Source: an uncultured Mycoplasmatota bacterium (GTDB lineage: Bacteria; Bacillota_I; Bacilli_A; RF39; UBA660). Taken from it: a stretch of 8,036 nucleotides of DNA. The stretch is taken from positions 1 to 8,036 of the forward strand of contig UQRY01000040.1 in NCBI GenBank assembly GCA_900543675.1, written 5' to 3'. Below, one piece after another: positions 1 through 6,135 of this stretch (position 1 is the stretch's first letter; the number at the start of each line of letters is the position of its first letter). Under the pieces are notes generated by a model. It saw only the letters and a list, made by a program, of their open reading frames with translations. It made no database searches and was not told the DNA's origin. The translations under genes and the position numbers were made by a program.

Positions 1-300
1 ATTTTATACTCTATCGTAGAAGGAACTTTAGCCCTTATATTTATGGCGATCGTTTTATCACCTATCCTATTTCAACGTGAAAATATTGTCGTTATTGATC
101 ATAAAATATATATTGAGGTTAAATACAGTTTTTTACTTTCTAATGGAATTTATTATTATGATTTTTTAAATCCAATATTTAGAAAACAACAGCCACGATT
201 CGAAAAGCAATATGACGATAGTTTAAATGATTTTGATTATTTAGGAACAATATATTATGATGATGAAGGTCATATCATTGATCCTTCTACTAACCACTAA
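1..300 (+). CDS. C-terminal part of an unidentified membrane protein (5' end outside window)
   Basis: The reading frame is open from base 1 to the TAA at 298-300, giving 99 visible residues. An ATG at 43 lies in frame, but no ribosome site precedes it at a usable distance, and it falls inside a hydrophobic stretch (about residues 2-24, ILYSIVEG to SPILF) that reads as one membrane helix. I therefore take this as the end of a longer protein rather than an 85-residue gene. After the helix comes a short soluble tail rich in Tyr and Asp, ending DPSTNH. I recognise no family. The tail would lie on one side of the membrane; orientation cannot be told from what is visible. It appears to be transcriptionally separate from the next gene, because a hairpin with a T-run and a new promoter lie between them. 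Confidence 0.6.
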   Translation: MLYSIVEGTLALIFMAIVLSPILFQRENIVVIDHKIYIEVKYSFLLSNGIYYYDFLNPIFRKQQPRFEKQYDDSLNDFDYLGTIYYDDEGHIIDPSTNH

Positions 301-309
301 GATAATCGT

Positions 310-414
310 AAGTAAGACAATACCCCTACTACTTTTCTGCTTTTTATTTTATATCTAAAAGATTGAGAAAATATTATTGTAAATCTAAGATTTTCTCGTG
401 GTCTTACTTTTTTT
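310..414 (+). terminator. Long nested hairpin followed by T-run, probable terminator
   Basis: An outer 9-bp perfect inverted repeat (AAGTAAGAC at 310-318, GTCTTACTT at 401-409) encloses an inner 8-bp one (GAGAAAAT at 365-372, ATTTTCTC at 390-397). Seven T residues (408-414) follow the outer arm. This fits termination of the upstream membrane-protein gene. The loop is unusually long (about 80 nt), so this may be a structured RNA or attenuator rather than a simple terminator. Confidence 0.45.
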
Positions 415-428
415 AACCTCTTTTATTG

Positions 429-453
429 TGATATAATTTATGATGGAAGGAGG
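429..453 (+). promoter_or_regulatory. Extended -10 promoter and strong ribosome site for the 156-aa gene/yqeK operon
   Basis: TGATATAAT (429-437) is an extended -10 element with a perfect TATAAT. No good -35 hexamer is visible at 16-18 bp upstream, where there is only the T-run of the preceding hairpin; extended -10 promoters tolerate this. Transcription would start near 444. AGGAGG (448-453) sits 6 nt before the ATG at 460, giving a leader of only about 16 nt. Confidence 0.6.
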
Positions 454-459
454 GATGTC

Positions 460-930
460 ATGAAGTTAATTTATCAAGAAGATAGTCAAGAAATAATCTA
501 CATTCAACGTGTAGATTTGGAATTTTTATATGCGATTCACTATCCGATGCCAGAATCAGTTATCTCACATTTTTTAACTAGTCCAATTAGTAATGATACA
601 AATAAGGAAGCAGATTTTTTCTGGTTTCAGCAGATAGAGGAAATAAATTTTTTCAAGGCTTTAGATTGTATTATTGATTATCAGGAGTTTATAAATACAA
701 GTAATGCGGAAGTAGAAATGCAGGCCCAAAAACTATATGCTAGAATAGAAGAACTTACTTCTACTTTCAATCAAAAAACTGATCAAGAGAAAATGAATTC
801 TTTATCTATGAGACAAGAACATGCTTGTCTTGCTTATCAATTAGATTGTCTAAGTAAATTGTATCAACTTCGATTAAATAATCAAGAAATTATGCTTCCT
901 AAGGCATTTGAAAAGAAATTAACTATTTAA
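460..930 (+). CDS. Hypothetical protein, 156 residues, first gene of the yqeK operon
   Basis: I do not recognise this protein. It has no signal peptide, membrane helix or obvious nucleotide-binding motif, and reads as a small cytoplasmic, mostly helical protein. A mixed N-terminal third (residues 1-30) is followed by long predicted helices, including an acidic/Gln-rich segment around residues 80-115 (VEMQAQKLYARIEEL and on) that could form a coiled coil. The start is well supported by AGGAGG 6 nt upstream. It is followed after 12 bp by yqeK, which has its own strong ribosome site, so the two are almost certainly co-transcribed. In many Firmicutes nadD precedes yqeK; this protein shows none of the nadD nucleotidyltransferase motifs (no HxGH near the N-terminus), so it is not a nadD. 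Base composition matches its neighbours. Confidence 0.8.
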   Translation: MKLIYQEDSQEIIYIQRVDLEFLYAIHYPMPESVISHFLTSPISNDTNKEADFFWFQQIEEINFFKALDCIIDYQEFINTSNAEVEMQAQKLYARIEELTSTFNQKTDQEKMNSLSMRQEHACLAYQLDCLSKLYQLRLNNQEIMLPKAFEKKLTI

Positions 931-942
931 GGAGGTATTATC

Positions 943-1521
943 ATGATTAGTATTGCAATGTTAGAAAAAGAAATTGAAAGTACTTTATCTCCTTTTCGTT
1001 TTCAGCATAGTTTAGGTGTGATGAAAAAGGCAGGAGAATTAGCTGTTTTATATCAAGTAGATGTCGAGGTGGCAAAATTGACGGGATTAGCTCATGATAT
1101 AGCTAAAGAGATGAGTGATCAAGAATTACTAATTTTTGCGCAAGAGCATCATCTAGATATCGATCAAATAGAATTAGCTAACCCTACTCTACTTCATGGA
1201 AAAGTTGGTGCTATACTTGTAGGAGAAAAGTATAATTTCACTAAGGAAATGCAAGATGCGATTTGTTTTCATACAACAGGAAGAAAAGATATGACAATGC
1301 TAGATAAAATTATTTATATCGCAGATAAAATTGAAGACAATAGAAAAAAAGTTCCCCCTGAAGTAAGAGAACTAGCTACTCAAAATATTGATATTGCGTT
1401 AAAATACTTTTATACTGCCGCAATCGAAAAGGCTATTCGTAAAGATAAACTGTTACATCCACTTACTATAGAAGCAAGAAATAGTCTTTTACTAGAACAA
1501 TTAAAAAAGGAGAAAGAATAG
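943..1521 (+). CDS. yqeK: YqeK, HD-domain symmetrical Ap4A hydrolase
   Basis: This protein belongs to the YqeK family of HD-domain metalloenzymes, which cleave diadenosine tetraphosphate (Ap4A) symmetrically to two ADP in the cytoplasm, limiting this stress-associated nucleotide. The metal-binding residues are visible in order: His22 (FQHSLGV), His51-Asp52 (GLAHDIAKE), His85 (LLHGKVGA), His110 (CFHTTGR) and Asp128 (IYIADKIEDNRK). The length of 192 residues is normal for the family. The start is supported by GGAGGT at 931-936, 6 nt ahead of the ATG. The usual neighbours nadD (upstream) and rsfS (downstream) are absent: an unknown 156-residue gene precedes it and murC faces it convergently. Its last codons form one arm of the shared terminator. 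Identification is by motif and overall similarity and is firm; the Ap4A activity is inferred from characterised family members. Confidence 0.93.
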   Translation: MISIAMLEKEIESTLSPFRFQHSLGVMKKAGELAVLYQVDVEVAKLTGLAHDIAKEMSDQELLIFAQEHHLDIDQIELANPTLLHGKVGAILVGEKYNFTKEMQDAICFHTTGRKDMTMLDKIIYIADKIEDNRKKVPPEVRELATQNIDIALKYFYTAAIEKAIRKDKLLHPLTIEARNSLLLEQLKKEKE

Positions 1522-1547
1522 CAAAAATTTATTCTTTCTCTTTTTTT
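1503..1547. terminator. Bidirectional terminator between yqeK and murC
   Basis: GAGAAAGAATA (1510-1520) and its exact reverse complement (1530-1540) form an 11-bp stem with a 9-nt loop. A-runs on the left and T-runs on the right extend the pairing, so each strand sees a hairpin followed by T residues. Both convergent genes end inside it: the yqeK TAG at 1519-1521 and the murC TAA at 1531-1529. Confidence 0.88.
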
Positions 1548-2842
1548 AGATCTTTATATGCTTGTTTCAAATGTTCGATACTTGCACAACTCATCATACA
1601 AATCACGGCGTTTTCTTCATCTTTTAATTGATCAATTGTCTCTTCGTCGATCATTTTTCCATTTTTTAAGAGGTCTAAAATTAATTGTGAACTAACACCA
1701 GGATATTCTTCTTGTGTTTCACGGTTACAATCAATCTCAGTTAAATAAGTGCTATCCGCTATATTGAGTGCTTCAGCAAACTCTCGATAGAAAGCTTCTG
1801 TTCTAGAATAAGTATTTGGCTTAAAAATAGCAATTAACTTTCGATCAGGATACTTTTGTTTGGCTGCTAAGAGAGTCATCTTGATTTCTGTTGGATGATG
1901 TGCATAGTCGTCAATGATGATGTTGGTTCCTACTTTTTCTTCAGCAAATCGACGTTTGGCGTTTTTAAATGTCTGTAATAAATCATGAATGGTATTTTGG
2001 TTAATATCTAACTTTCTAGATAAAATAATACAAGCTGTAGCATTTAATACCATATGATCACCGTATAACGGTAGATCATAGTGACCATAAAAAGTATCCT
2101 TTTCATATAAATCAAAACTACTTCCGTTTTGGGTGTGAAGAAGGTTCTTAATTACGACATCGTTATTTTCAGAGAATCCATAGTAAATAACATCTGGTTG
2201 AAAAGTAATTTTTCTAATGTTTTCATTGTCTCCGCAAGCAATAATTAATTTTTTCGTCCGATTGGCAAATTGAGAAAAGGTTTGAATGATGTCGTCGATA
2301 TCTCGGTAGCACTCTGTATGTTCTAATTCAATATTTGTAATCACTGTATATGTAGGATGATAAGTTAAAAAATGGCGATTAAATTCATCACTTTCGATAA
2401 CAAATAATTCATTTTTAGGACTTGCGTATCCAGAGCCATCACCAATAAAATAGTTACATCCATATACATTTTCTATTACATGCTTTAATAATGAACTTGT
2501 CGTTGTTTTACCGTGAGTTCCACATACAGATATTGTTTGAAATTGATCGGTTAGTTCGCCAATAATCTCATTATATGCTTTTATCGTTAGTCCTAATTCT
2601 TTTACTCGTTTTAATTCTTTATGTTCCTCACTGAATGCTTTCGAATACGTTACGATAGTATCAGGATCGATACTATGTGTACTATCTGTGTAAATAGGAA
2701 TATGTCTTTCTTCTAGTCCACTTTGCGTAAATTTCCATTCTTTTACATCATCATACCCACTTACTTCATTTCCCAAATCATGTAAAATATTAGCAAGAGT
2801 GGCCATTCCTGCTCCTTTGATTCCTATACAATAATATTTCAT
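1529..2842 (-). CDS. murC: MurC, UDP-N-acetylmuramate--L-alanine ligase
   Basis: MurC is the cytoplasmic ATP-dependent ligase that adds L-alanine to UDP-N-acetylmuramic acid, the first amino-acid step in peptidoglycan precursor synthesis. From the start at 2842 the protein has 437 residues, normal for the family. Visible motifs are the N-terminal Rossmann glycine signature IGIKGAGMA (6-14), the ATP P-loop CGTHGKTTT (107-115), the metal-binding segment VIESDE (148-153), TNIELEH (169-175), and the C-terminal domain motifs DDYAHHPTEI (311-320) and KPNTYSRT (341-348). The last has Asn where many MurC proteins have His. A longer frame begins at a TTG at 2872, but that would place the ribosome site AAGGAAG (2851-2857) inside the gene, and homologues begin near MKYYCIGIKG; the ATG at 2842 is preferred. 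It stands as a single-gene unit between its own promoter and the shared terminator with yqeK, not in a division/cell-wall cluster. Confidence 0.93.
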   Translation of the reverse strand: MKYYCIGIKGAGMATLANILHDLGNEVSGYDDVKEWKFTQSGLEERHIPIYTDSTHSIDPDTIVTYSKAFSEEHKELKRVKELGLTIKAYNEIIGELTDQFQTISVCGTHGKTTTSSLLKHVIENVYGCNYFIGDGSGYASPKNELFVIESDEFNRHFLTYHPTYTVITNIELEHTECYRDIDDIIQTFSQFANRTKKLIIACGDNENIRKITFQPDVIYYGFSENNDVVIKNLLHTQNGSSFDLYEKDTFYGHYDLPLYGDHMVLNATACIILSRKLDINQNTIHDLLQTFKNAKRRFAEEKVGTNIIIDDYAHHPTEIKMTLLAAKQKYPDRKLIAIFKPNTYSRTEAFYREFAEALNIADSTYLTEIDCNRETQEEYPGVSSQLILDLLKNGKMIDEETIDQLKDEENAVICMMSCASIEHLKQAYKDLKKEKE

Positions 2843-2850
2843 TTTGTTCA

Positions 2851-2869
2851 CTTCCTTACTTTTAGTATA
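2851..2869 (-). promoter_or_regulatory. Putative -10 element and ribosome site for murC
   Basis: TATACT (2869-2864 on the minus strand) is a good -10 hexamer just after the upstream terminator; no convincing -35 is seen because that position is the terminator T-run. AAGGAAG (2857-2851) lies 8 nt before the ATG at 2842 and decides the start over the in-frame TTG at 2872. Confidence 0.45.
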
Positions 2870-2881
2870 CAATATTTTATC

Positions 2882-2911
2882 AAAAAAAAGAATAGTTGTT
2901 CCTACTCTTTT
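2882..2911 (-). terminator. Rho-independent terminator of the sigma-factor gene
   Basis: On the minus strand AAGAGTAG pairs with CTATTCTT (8 bp, one G-U), with loop GAACAA, followed by eight T residues (2889-2882). The left arm includes the last codons and TAG stop of the sigma-factor gene, so the stop codon lies in the stem. Confidence 0.8.
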
Positions 2912-3633
2912 GCTGTTCTTTTATAGTATTTTTGTAGCCGATTTAGAACTTTTTTAAAGCGTTTTTGTGTATTTTGAAAAGTTTCGTGATAACTCTTGGC
3001 AATTTCTTCGTAGGTTTCTGGGTAACCACTACTCCCGAATCCTAGCTTGCGAAGAAAAACTTCTTGTTCTTCGAGAGAAAATTTCTTTAATAATGTTAGT
3101 ACTTCTTGCGCTTCCATCTTCACAATAACCGCTTCTTCTAATTTGTTTTCTCTTATTATCCTCGGATTTAATGGTGTATGAGAATTTAGTTCCGCTTCTT
3201 TTATTTCCTCTATAGATAGACTATCTGTATTCTTCCAATTGGCATTCATGTTTTCTATATATTCTATCAGTTTGATAGGTTCATTTAGCATTTTACTCAA
3301 TTCCATTGTGCTTAATCTTTGACCGAGTGTCTCATCTGCCTTACGTTGAAGTTCTTCTATTTTGTAAGCTAGAAATTGTATCTTTTTGGGAATAGTAACT
3401 ATATAACGTTCTTTATTTAATAAGCTCGAAAACGTAAGATGAAGTTGATAATCGACATACTGTATATAAGAAGAATTTTTTAAAGGATTATATTGAGGAA
3501 TTTTTCTATATAAGGTTATCATTCCTTCCTGAACAAAATCATCTAAATCAGCCTCATTAACAATATAGTGTTTAGCTTTATTTATGATATACGGCTGTAA
3601 ACGGATAAGTTCTTCGCATATATCTTCTTTCAT
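2902..3633 (-). CDS. Sigma-70 family RNA polymerase sigma factor, alternative type
   Basis: This 243-residue protein has the layout of a small sigma-70 family factor, which directs RNA polymerase to a particular promoter set. Region 2 is clear at about residues 10-76: the core-binding segment DLDDFVQEGMITLYRKIPQYNP minus its ends (29-48 core) is followed by a basic/aromatic stretch to NKERY. A region-3-like segment follows (about 80-130, IPKKIQFLAYKIEEL, then STMELSKMLNEP). A linker rich in Glu/Asn leads to region 4 (about 172-236), where SLEEQEVFLRKLGF and TYEEIAK...NTQKRFKKVL form the -35-recognising helix-turn-helix. It lacks region 1.1 and is too short for the housekeeping factor. Having region 3, it is not a minimal ECF factor, and no anti-sigma gene is next to it. 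The ATG has GAGGT 7-8 nt upstream. It forms its own unit, with promoter at 3665-3693 and a terminator over its stop codon. The regulon is unknown; SigH-like or sporulation-type roles are possible but unproven. Confidence 0.83.
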   Translation of the reverse strand: MKEDICEELIRLQPYIINKAKHYIVNEADLDDFVQEGMITLYRKIPQYNPLKNSSYIQYVDYQLHLTFSSLLNKERYIVTIPKKIQFLAYKIEELQRKADETLGQRLSTMELSKMLNEPIKLIEYIENMNANWKNTDSLSIEEIKEAELNSHTPLNPRIIRENKLEEAVIVKMEAQEVLTLLKKFSLEEQEVFLRKLGFGSSGYPETYEEIAKSYHETFQNTQKRFKKVLNRLQKYYKRTAKE

Positions 3634-3664
3634 TTTGCCAACCTCTTTTCTTTTGTGGTTTCCT

Positions 3665-3693
3665 ATTATACCTCTTTTTGAAAGATTGGTAAA
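3665..3693 (-). promoter_or_regulatory. Promoter of the sigma-factor gene
   Basis: On the minus strand TTTACC (3693-3688) and a perfect TATAAT (3670-3665) are separated by 17 bp, a typical SigA arrangement. Predicted transcription starts near 3658. The ribosome site AGAGGT (3646-3641) and the ATG at 3633 follow. Confidence 0.65.
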
Positions 3694-3715
3694 GAAAAGG
3701 TTCTGTTATACTTTG

Positions 3716-3821
3716 TGACTGATAAACAATATTATTGTGCTTTTATATAGTTATATAAACTATCCGTTTTAAATTATCCTTATATTTATTGGTATATATT
3801 GTTTTATTTTTTTATCAGTCA
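3716..3821. repeat. 106-bp element with 11-bp terminal inverted repeats (MITE-like)
   Basis: TGACTGATAAA (3716-3726) is exactly repeated in inverted orientation as TTTATCAGTCA (3811-3821). A second inverted match, AAACAATAT (3724-3732) with ATATTGTTT (3796-3804), lies just inside. The flanks CTTTG (3711-3715) and TTTTG (3822-3826) agree at four of five bases, like a small target duplication. The interior is very AT-rich, with a 6-bp hairpin at 3747-3763 and no reading frame. It may be a miniature transposable element or a large hairpin RNA/operator. It lies upstream of the sigma-factor promoter and downstream of the kinase terminator. Confidence 0.4.
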
Positions 3822-3840
3822 TTTTGTTTAACACAACTAA

Positions 3841-3875
3841 AGAAAAAGAGAACTCTTATTTAGAATTCTCTTTTG
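3841..3875 (-). terminator. Rho-independent terminator of the two-component operon
   Basis: On the minus strand AGAGAATTCT (3871-3862) pairs with AGAGTTCTCT (3856-3847): 10 bp with one G-U and a 5-nt loop AAATA, then TTTTTCTTT. The stem includes the last kinase codons and its TAA stop. Confidence 0.85.
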
Positions 3876-5136
3876 TGATAATAAATGATACACCTTTTTT
3901 GGTATGATTTTTAACACTAATTTTATAACCCATGTAACTTAAAGTTTTCTTTACAATCGATAATCCTAGTCCAAATTCTCCTTTAATTCCTTTTCTAAAA
4001 GGAATAAAGATTCCCTCTAATAGATCAGAGTCAATATTAGGTCCATCGTTGTAAAAAATGATTTGATTTTTCTTTACAGTGATTTTTATTTCTTTTTCTG
4101 CATAACGGATAAAGTTATTCAAAATGTTATCGATCACTGTTTCCCAAGAATCAACGGTTCCAAAAAATTTTCCGTTCGAACTCTTGACTACTTTAAATTC
4201 TAGGTTTTTATTTCGGTGTTTAAATTTTTCTATAGAAGAGTCTAGAATCGCTTGAATATTCACTTCTTCTATATTAATTAAATTCATGTCTTTTATATAA
4301 TCAAGCTTATTTAGGTAAAGTAAGGAGTGAACTTTATTCTCTAGTTTGAGAGTTTGTTCTTTTATCACTTCGATAGCTTTATCGCTATCTTCCACATGAT
4401 CTTCTACTGCTTCAACATAAGATTTGATAACAGTGAGAGGAGTTTTGAAATCATGGGATATATTTTGATACATTTGGTTTCTGTATTCTTCTTGATTTTT
4501 TAGGGAAATACGCATATCTTCGATGGCGAGTTCTAAAGATTTGATTTCATCATTGTTCTGATCGTCGATGTGATGGTCAAAATCATCATCATCAATATGG
4601 TCGATCTTCACTTTTAGTTTTTCAATTCTTCTTACTACGAACGAACTCCATAATATCAAAAGTAAAGCTACGATAGTCAAAGTGATAAAAACGATAGGAA
4701 AAACACTATGAATCGAATCTTCTTGGGCTTCAATTATATAGGAGTCATTAGTAAAAGCCACTCTTTTGATAGAATCTGTTTCGTTCGAATAATAGTAATA
4801 AATTTGTCCTTTATAGATAAATTTCCCATATTTTCGGGTAAAGAATTTTGTAATTTTGTGAATACTATCGATATCGATAATATCACTGACATTTTCACTA
4901 ACAGAAATCAAGTCGCCATACATATAGATATATCCGATTTCTTCAGAAATGGGGTTTTCTTCTATATCTTCATTAACTAATTCTAATGGTTGTTTTAAAT
5001 AGTTATATAGATTCTTTTCGTATACTGGCAACATACTTTTGGGTAGGATAATTCCAAGCGAGATTAAAATAATACTGAAAGAAAGAGCAATTACAACGAA
5101 TAGTTGCCGACTTAATTTATTTCTTATATATTTCAT
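3856..5136 (-). CDS. Two-component sensor histidine kinase, membrane-bound
   Basis: This 426-residue protein is a classical membrane sensor kinase that would autophosphorylate on His and pass phosphate to the regulator encoded just upstream. Domains in order: membrane helix 1 (about 11-31), an extracytoplasmic sensor domain of about 110 residues, membrane helix 2 (about 144-168), a HAMP-like linker (about 168-212), and a dimerisation/phosphoacceptor domain with NISHDFKTPL (His228, with Thr232 in the phosphatase position). The ATP-binding domain follows: N box DNILNNFIRYA (Asn337, Asn341), G1 NDGPNI (Asp364), F-box IFIPFRKG (376-383) and G2 GEFGLGLSIV (386-395). All catalytic elements look intact. 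The start ATG overlaps the regulator TGA as ATGA and has no clear ribosome site, so translation is probably coupled. The HAMP connector carries an odd Asp/His-rich patch (180-192). The short sensor domain matches no family I can name, so the signal is unknown. Confidence 0.92.
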   Translation of the reverse strand: MKYIRNKLSRQLFVVIALSFSIILISLGIILPKSMLPVYEKNLYNYLKQPLELVNEDIEENPISEEIGYIYMYGDLISVSENVSDIIDIDSIHKITKFFTRKYGKFIYKGQIYYYYSNETDSIKRVAFTNDSYIIEAQEDSIHSVFPIVFITLTIVALLLILWSSFVVRRIEKLKVKIDHIDDDDFDHHIDDQNNDEIKSLELAIEDMRISLKNQEEYRNQMYQNISHDFKTPLTVIKSYVEAVEDHVEDSDKAIEVIKEQTLKLENKVHSLLYLNKLDYIKDMNLINIEEVNIQAILDSSIEKFKHRNKNLEFKVVKSSNGKFFGTVDSWETVIDNILNNFIRYAEKEIKITVKKNQIIFYNDGPNIDSDLLEGIFIPFRKGIKGEFGLGLSIVKKTLSYMGYKISVKNHTKKGVSFIITKENSK

Positions 5137-5795
5137 AACAATCTGTACCCATATCCATAGATTGTCGAAACATTAAGACTAGGCATTTTTTTACGTAATC
5201 TTCTGATCAAGTCATCTACAACTCGATCGCTTCCAAAGTAATCCTCTCCCCATACTAAATTTAAGATCTCTTCACGGGAAAAACTTTTATTTTTATTAGA
5301 AACTAATAACAGCAATAAATCAAATTCGAGTGTGGTCAGTTTAATCTCTTTTTCATTTTCTAATACGATGCGTTTATCGACATCGATTAGATATTCTTTA
5401 TATGCAACTTTATTGGTTTCTTTTTCTTTGTATACGCGTTTAATAATATTATTAACTCTTAAAACGAGTTCTTTTGGTGAATAAGGTTTTGTTATATAAT
5501 CATCGCTACCGAGTTCAAGTCCTACAATTTTATCAAGATCTTGATCTCTTGCGGAAGTGAAAATGACGGGGACATCAGTTTCTACTTCACGAATAGCTTT
5601 GATTATATCATAACCATTTACATCATCTCCTAACATGATATCTAATATCCAAAGGTCAACGTGTTGTTTACCAATATAATCAATTGCATCAGCTCCTTTT
5701 GTGAACTGAATAACATTATAACCTGCATTTGTTAAATATGTTTTAATTAAATTAGATAAATCAACTTCATCTTCGACTAAACAAATATTTAACAT
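5133..5795 (-). CDS. OmpR/PhoB-family response regulator
   Basis: This 220-residue transcription factor has a receiver domain (about 1-118) and a winged-helix DNA-binding domain (about 130-220). In the receiver, the acidic pocket VEDE (7-10), phosphoacceptor Asp52 (WILDIMLGD), Thr80 (VIFTSA) and Lys103-Pro104 (ITKPYSPKEL) are all present. The output domain shows LTTLEFDLLLLL (153-164), SREEILNLVWG (173-183), the recognition helix VVDDLIRRLRKKM (192-204) and the wing TIYGYGYRLL at the C-terminus. Length is typical. It is the first gene of the operon and its TGA overlaps the kinase ATG. Phosphorylated family members usually dimerise and bind tandem direct repeats spaced by 10-11 bp. A tandem 10-bp repeat at 6027-6046 upstream is a candidate site. 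Target genes are unknown. Confidence 0.94.
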   Translation of the reverse strand: MLNICLVEDEVDLSNLIKTYLTNAGYNVIQFTKGADAIDYIGKQHVDLWILDIMLGDDVNGYDIIKAIREVETDVPVIFTSARDQDLDKIVGLELGSDDYITKPYSPKELVLRVNNIIKRVYKEKETNKVAYKEYLIDVDKRIVLENEKEIKLTTLEFDLLLLLVSNKNKSFSREEILNLVWGEDYFGSDRVVDDLIRRLRKKMPSLNVSTIYGYGYRLL

Positions 5796-5800
5796 ATTTT

Positions 5801-5823
5801 CACCACCATGAATTAGTATAACA
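5801..5823 (-). promoter_or_regulatory. Extended -10 promoter and ribosome site of the two-component operon
   Basis: On the minus strand TGTTATACT (5823-5815) is an extended -10 element; no good -35 is visible. A 15-bp imperfect palindrome, TTAGT-5-ACTAA (5813-5827), overlaps it and could be an operator. GGTGGTG (5807-5801) is the only ribosome-site candidate for the ATG at 5795. The predicted leader is about 13 nt. Confidence 0.5.
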
Positions 5824-6026
5824 CTAAATACTTATTTTTTCTATATCTGTACTTTCATCACCTCACATTCTTTTATGTAGGAGTAATTTTATATATTTAT
5901 TTTAACTTGAAAAGAATAATTATCACATTATAGATTTATACATTTTTTATCTTTCTTATTTTTCTCTATCACTTCCTTTCTTGATATCCAGTATAGTAGA
6001 CAAATATAGAAGAATTATTAAAAAAA

Positions 6027-6046
6027 TATGGGAAATTATGGGAAAT
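6027..6046. repeat. Tandem duplicate of a 10-bp motif (TATGGGAAAT)
   Basis: TATGGGAAAT occurs twice head to tail (6027-6036 and 6037-6046). The GGG cores stand out in AT-rich surroundings. The spacing of one helical turn matches how OmpR/PhoB-family regulators contact tandem half-sites. It lies about 200 bp upstream of the regulator promoter, so it may be a regulatory site, or chance. Confidence 0.35.
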
Positions 6047-6093
6047 GAACTATAGGATTCTTTAGATAGGTTTTATTATACAGGTAATCTAAC

Positions 6094-6135
6094 AAAAAAA
6101 CTATACTCCTTATATTATATATTTAGGAATATAGT
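6094..6135 (-). terminator. Second terminator-like hairpin, minus strand
   Basis: On the minus strand CTATATTCCT (6135-6126... read downwards) and AGGAGTATAG (6110-6101) pair at 9 of 10 positions around an AT-rich 14-15-nt loop, followed by seven T residues (6100-6094). No minus-strand gene ends directly before it. It may back up the terminator at 6242-6275 or end a short unannotated transcript. Confidence 0.4.

Noticed and set aside
43..300. An 85-residue gene starting at the ATG at 43
   Set aside because: The frame is open to the window edge, there is no ribosome site at a usable distance, and the ATG falls inside a membrane helix.
455..463. Mini-frame ATG-TCA-TGA overlapping the start of the 156-residue gene
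   Set aside because: Two codons only; its start is closer to the AGGAGG than is optimal, and it is probably chance next to the real ATG at 460.
2843..2872. 10-residue N-terminal extension of MurC from a TTG
   Set aside because: The ribosome site AAGGAAG lies inside it, and the ATG at 2842 gives the usual MurC N-terminus.
4708..4980. 90-residue open frame on the plus strand
   Set aside because: It lies wholly antisense within the sensor kinase gene, has no ribosome site and no recognisable protein character.
5840..5875. Minus-strand GAGGTG followed at once by ATG upstream of the response regulator
   Set aside because: The spacing is too short and the frame stops after five codons.
5907..6010. 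Plus-strand promoter-like pairs (TTGAAA/TATAGA at 5907-5934; TTGATA/TATAGA at 5981-6010)
   Set aside because: No plus-strand gene follows, and such hexamers are expected by chance in DNA this AT-rich.
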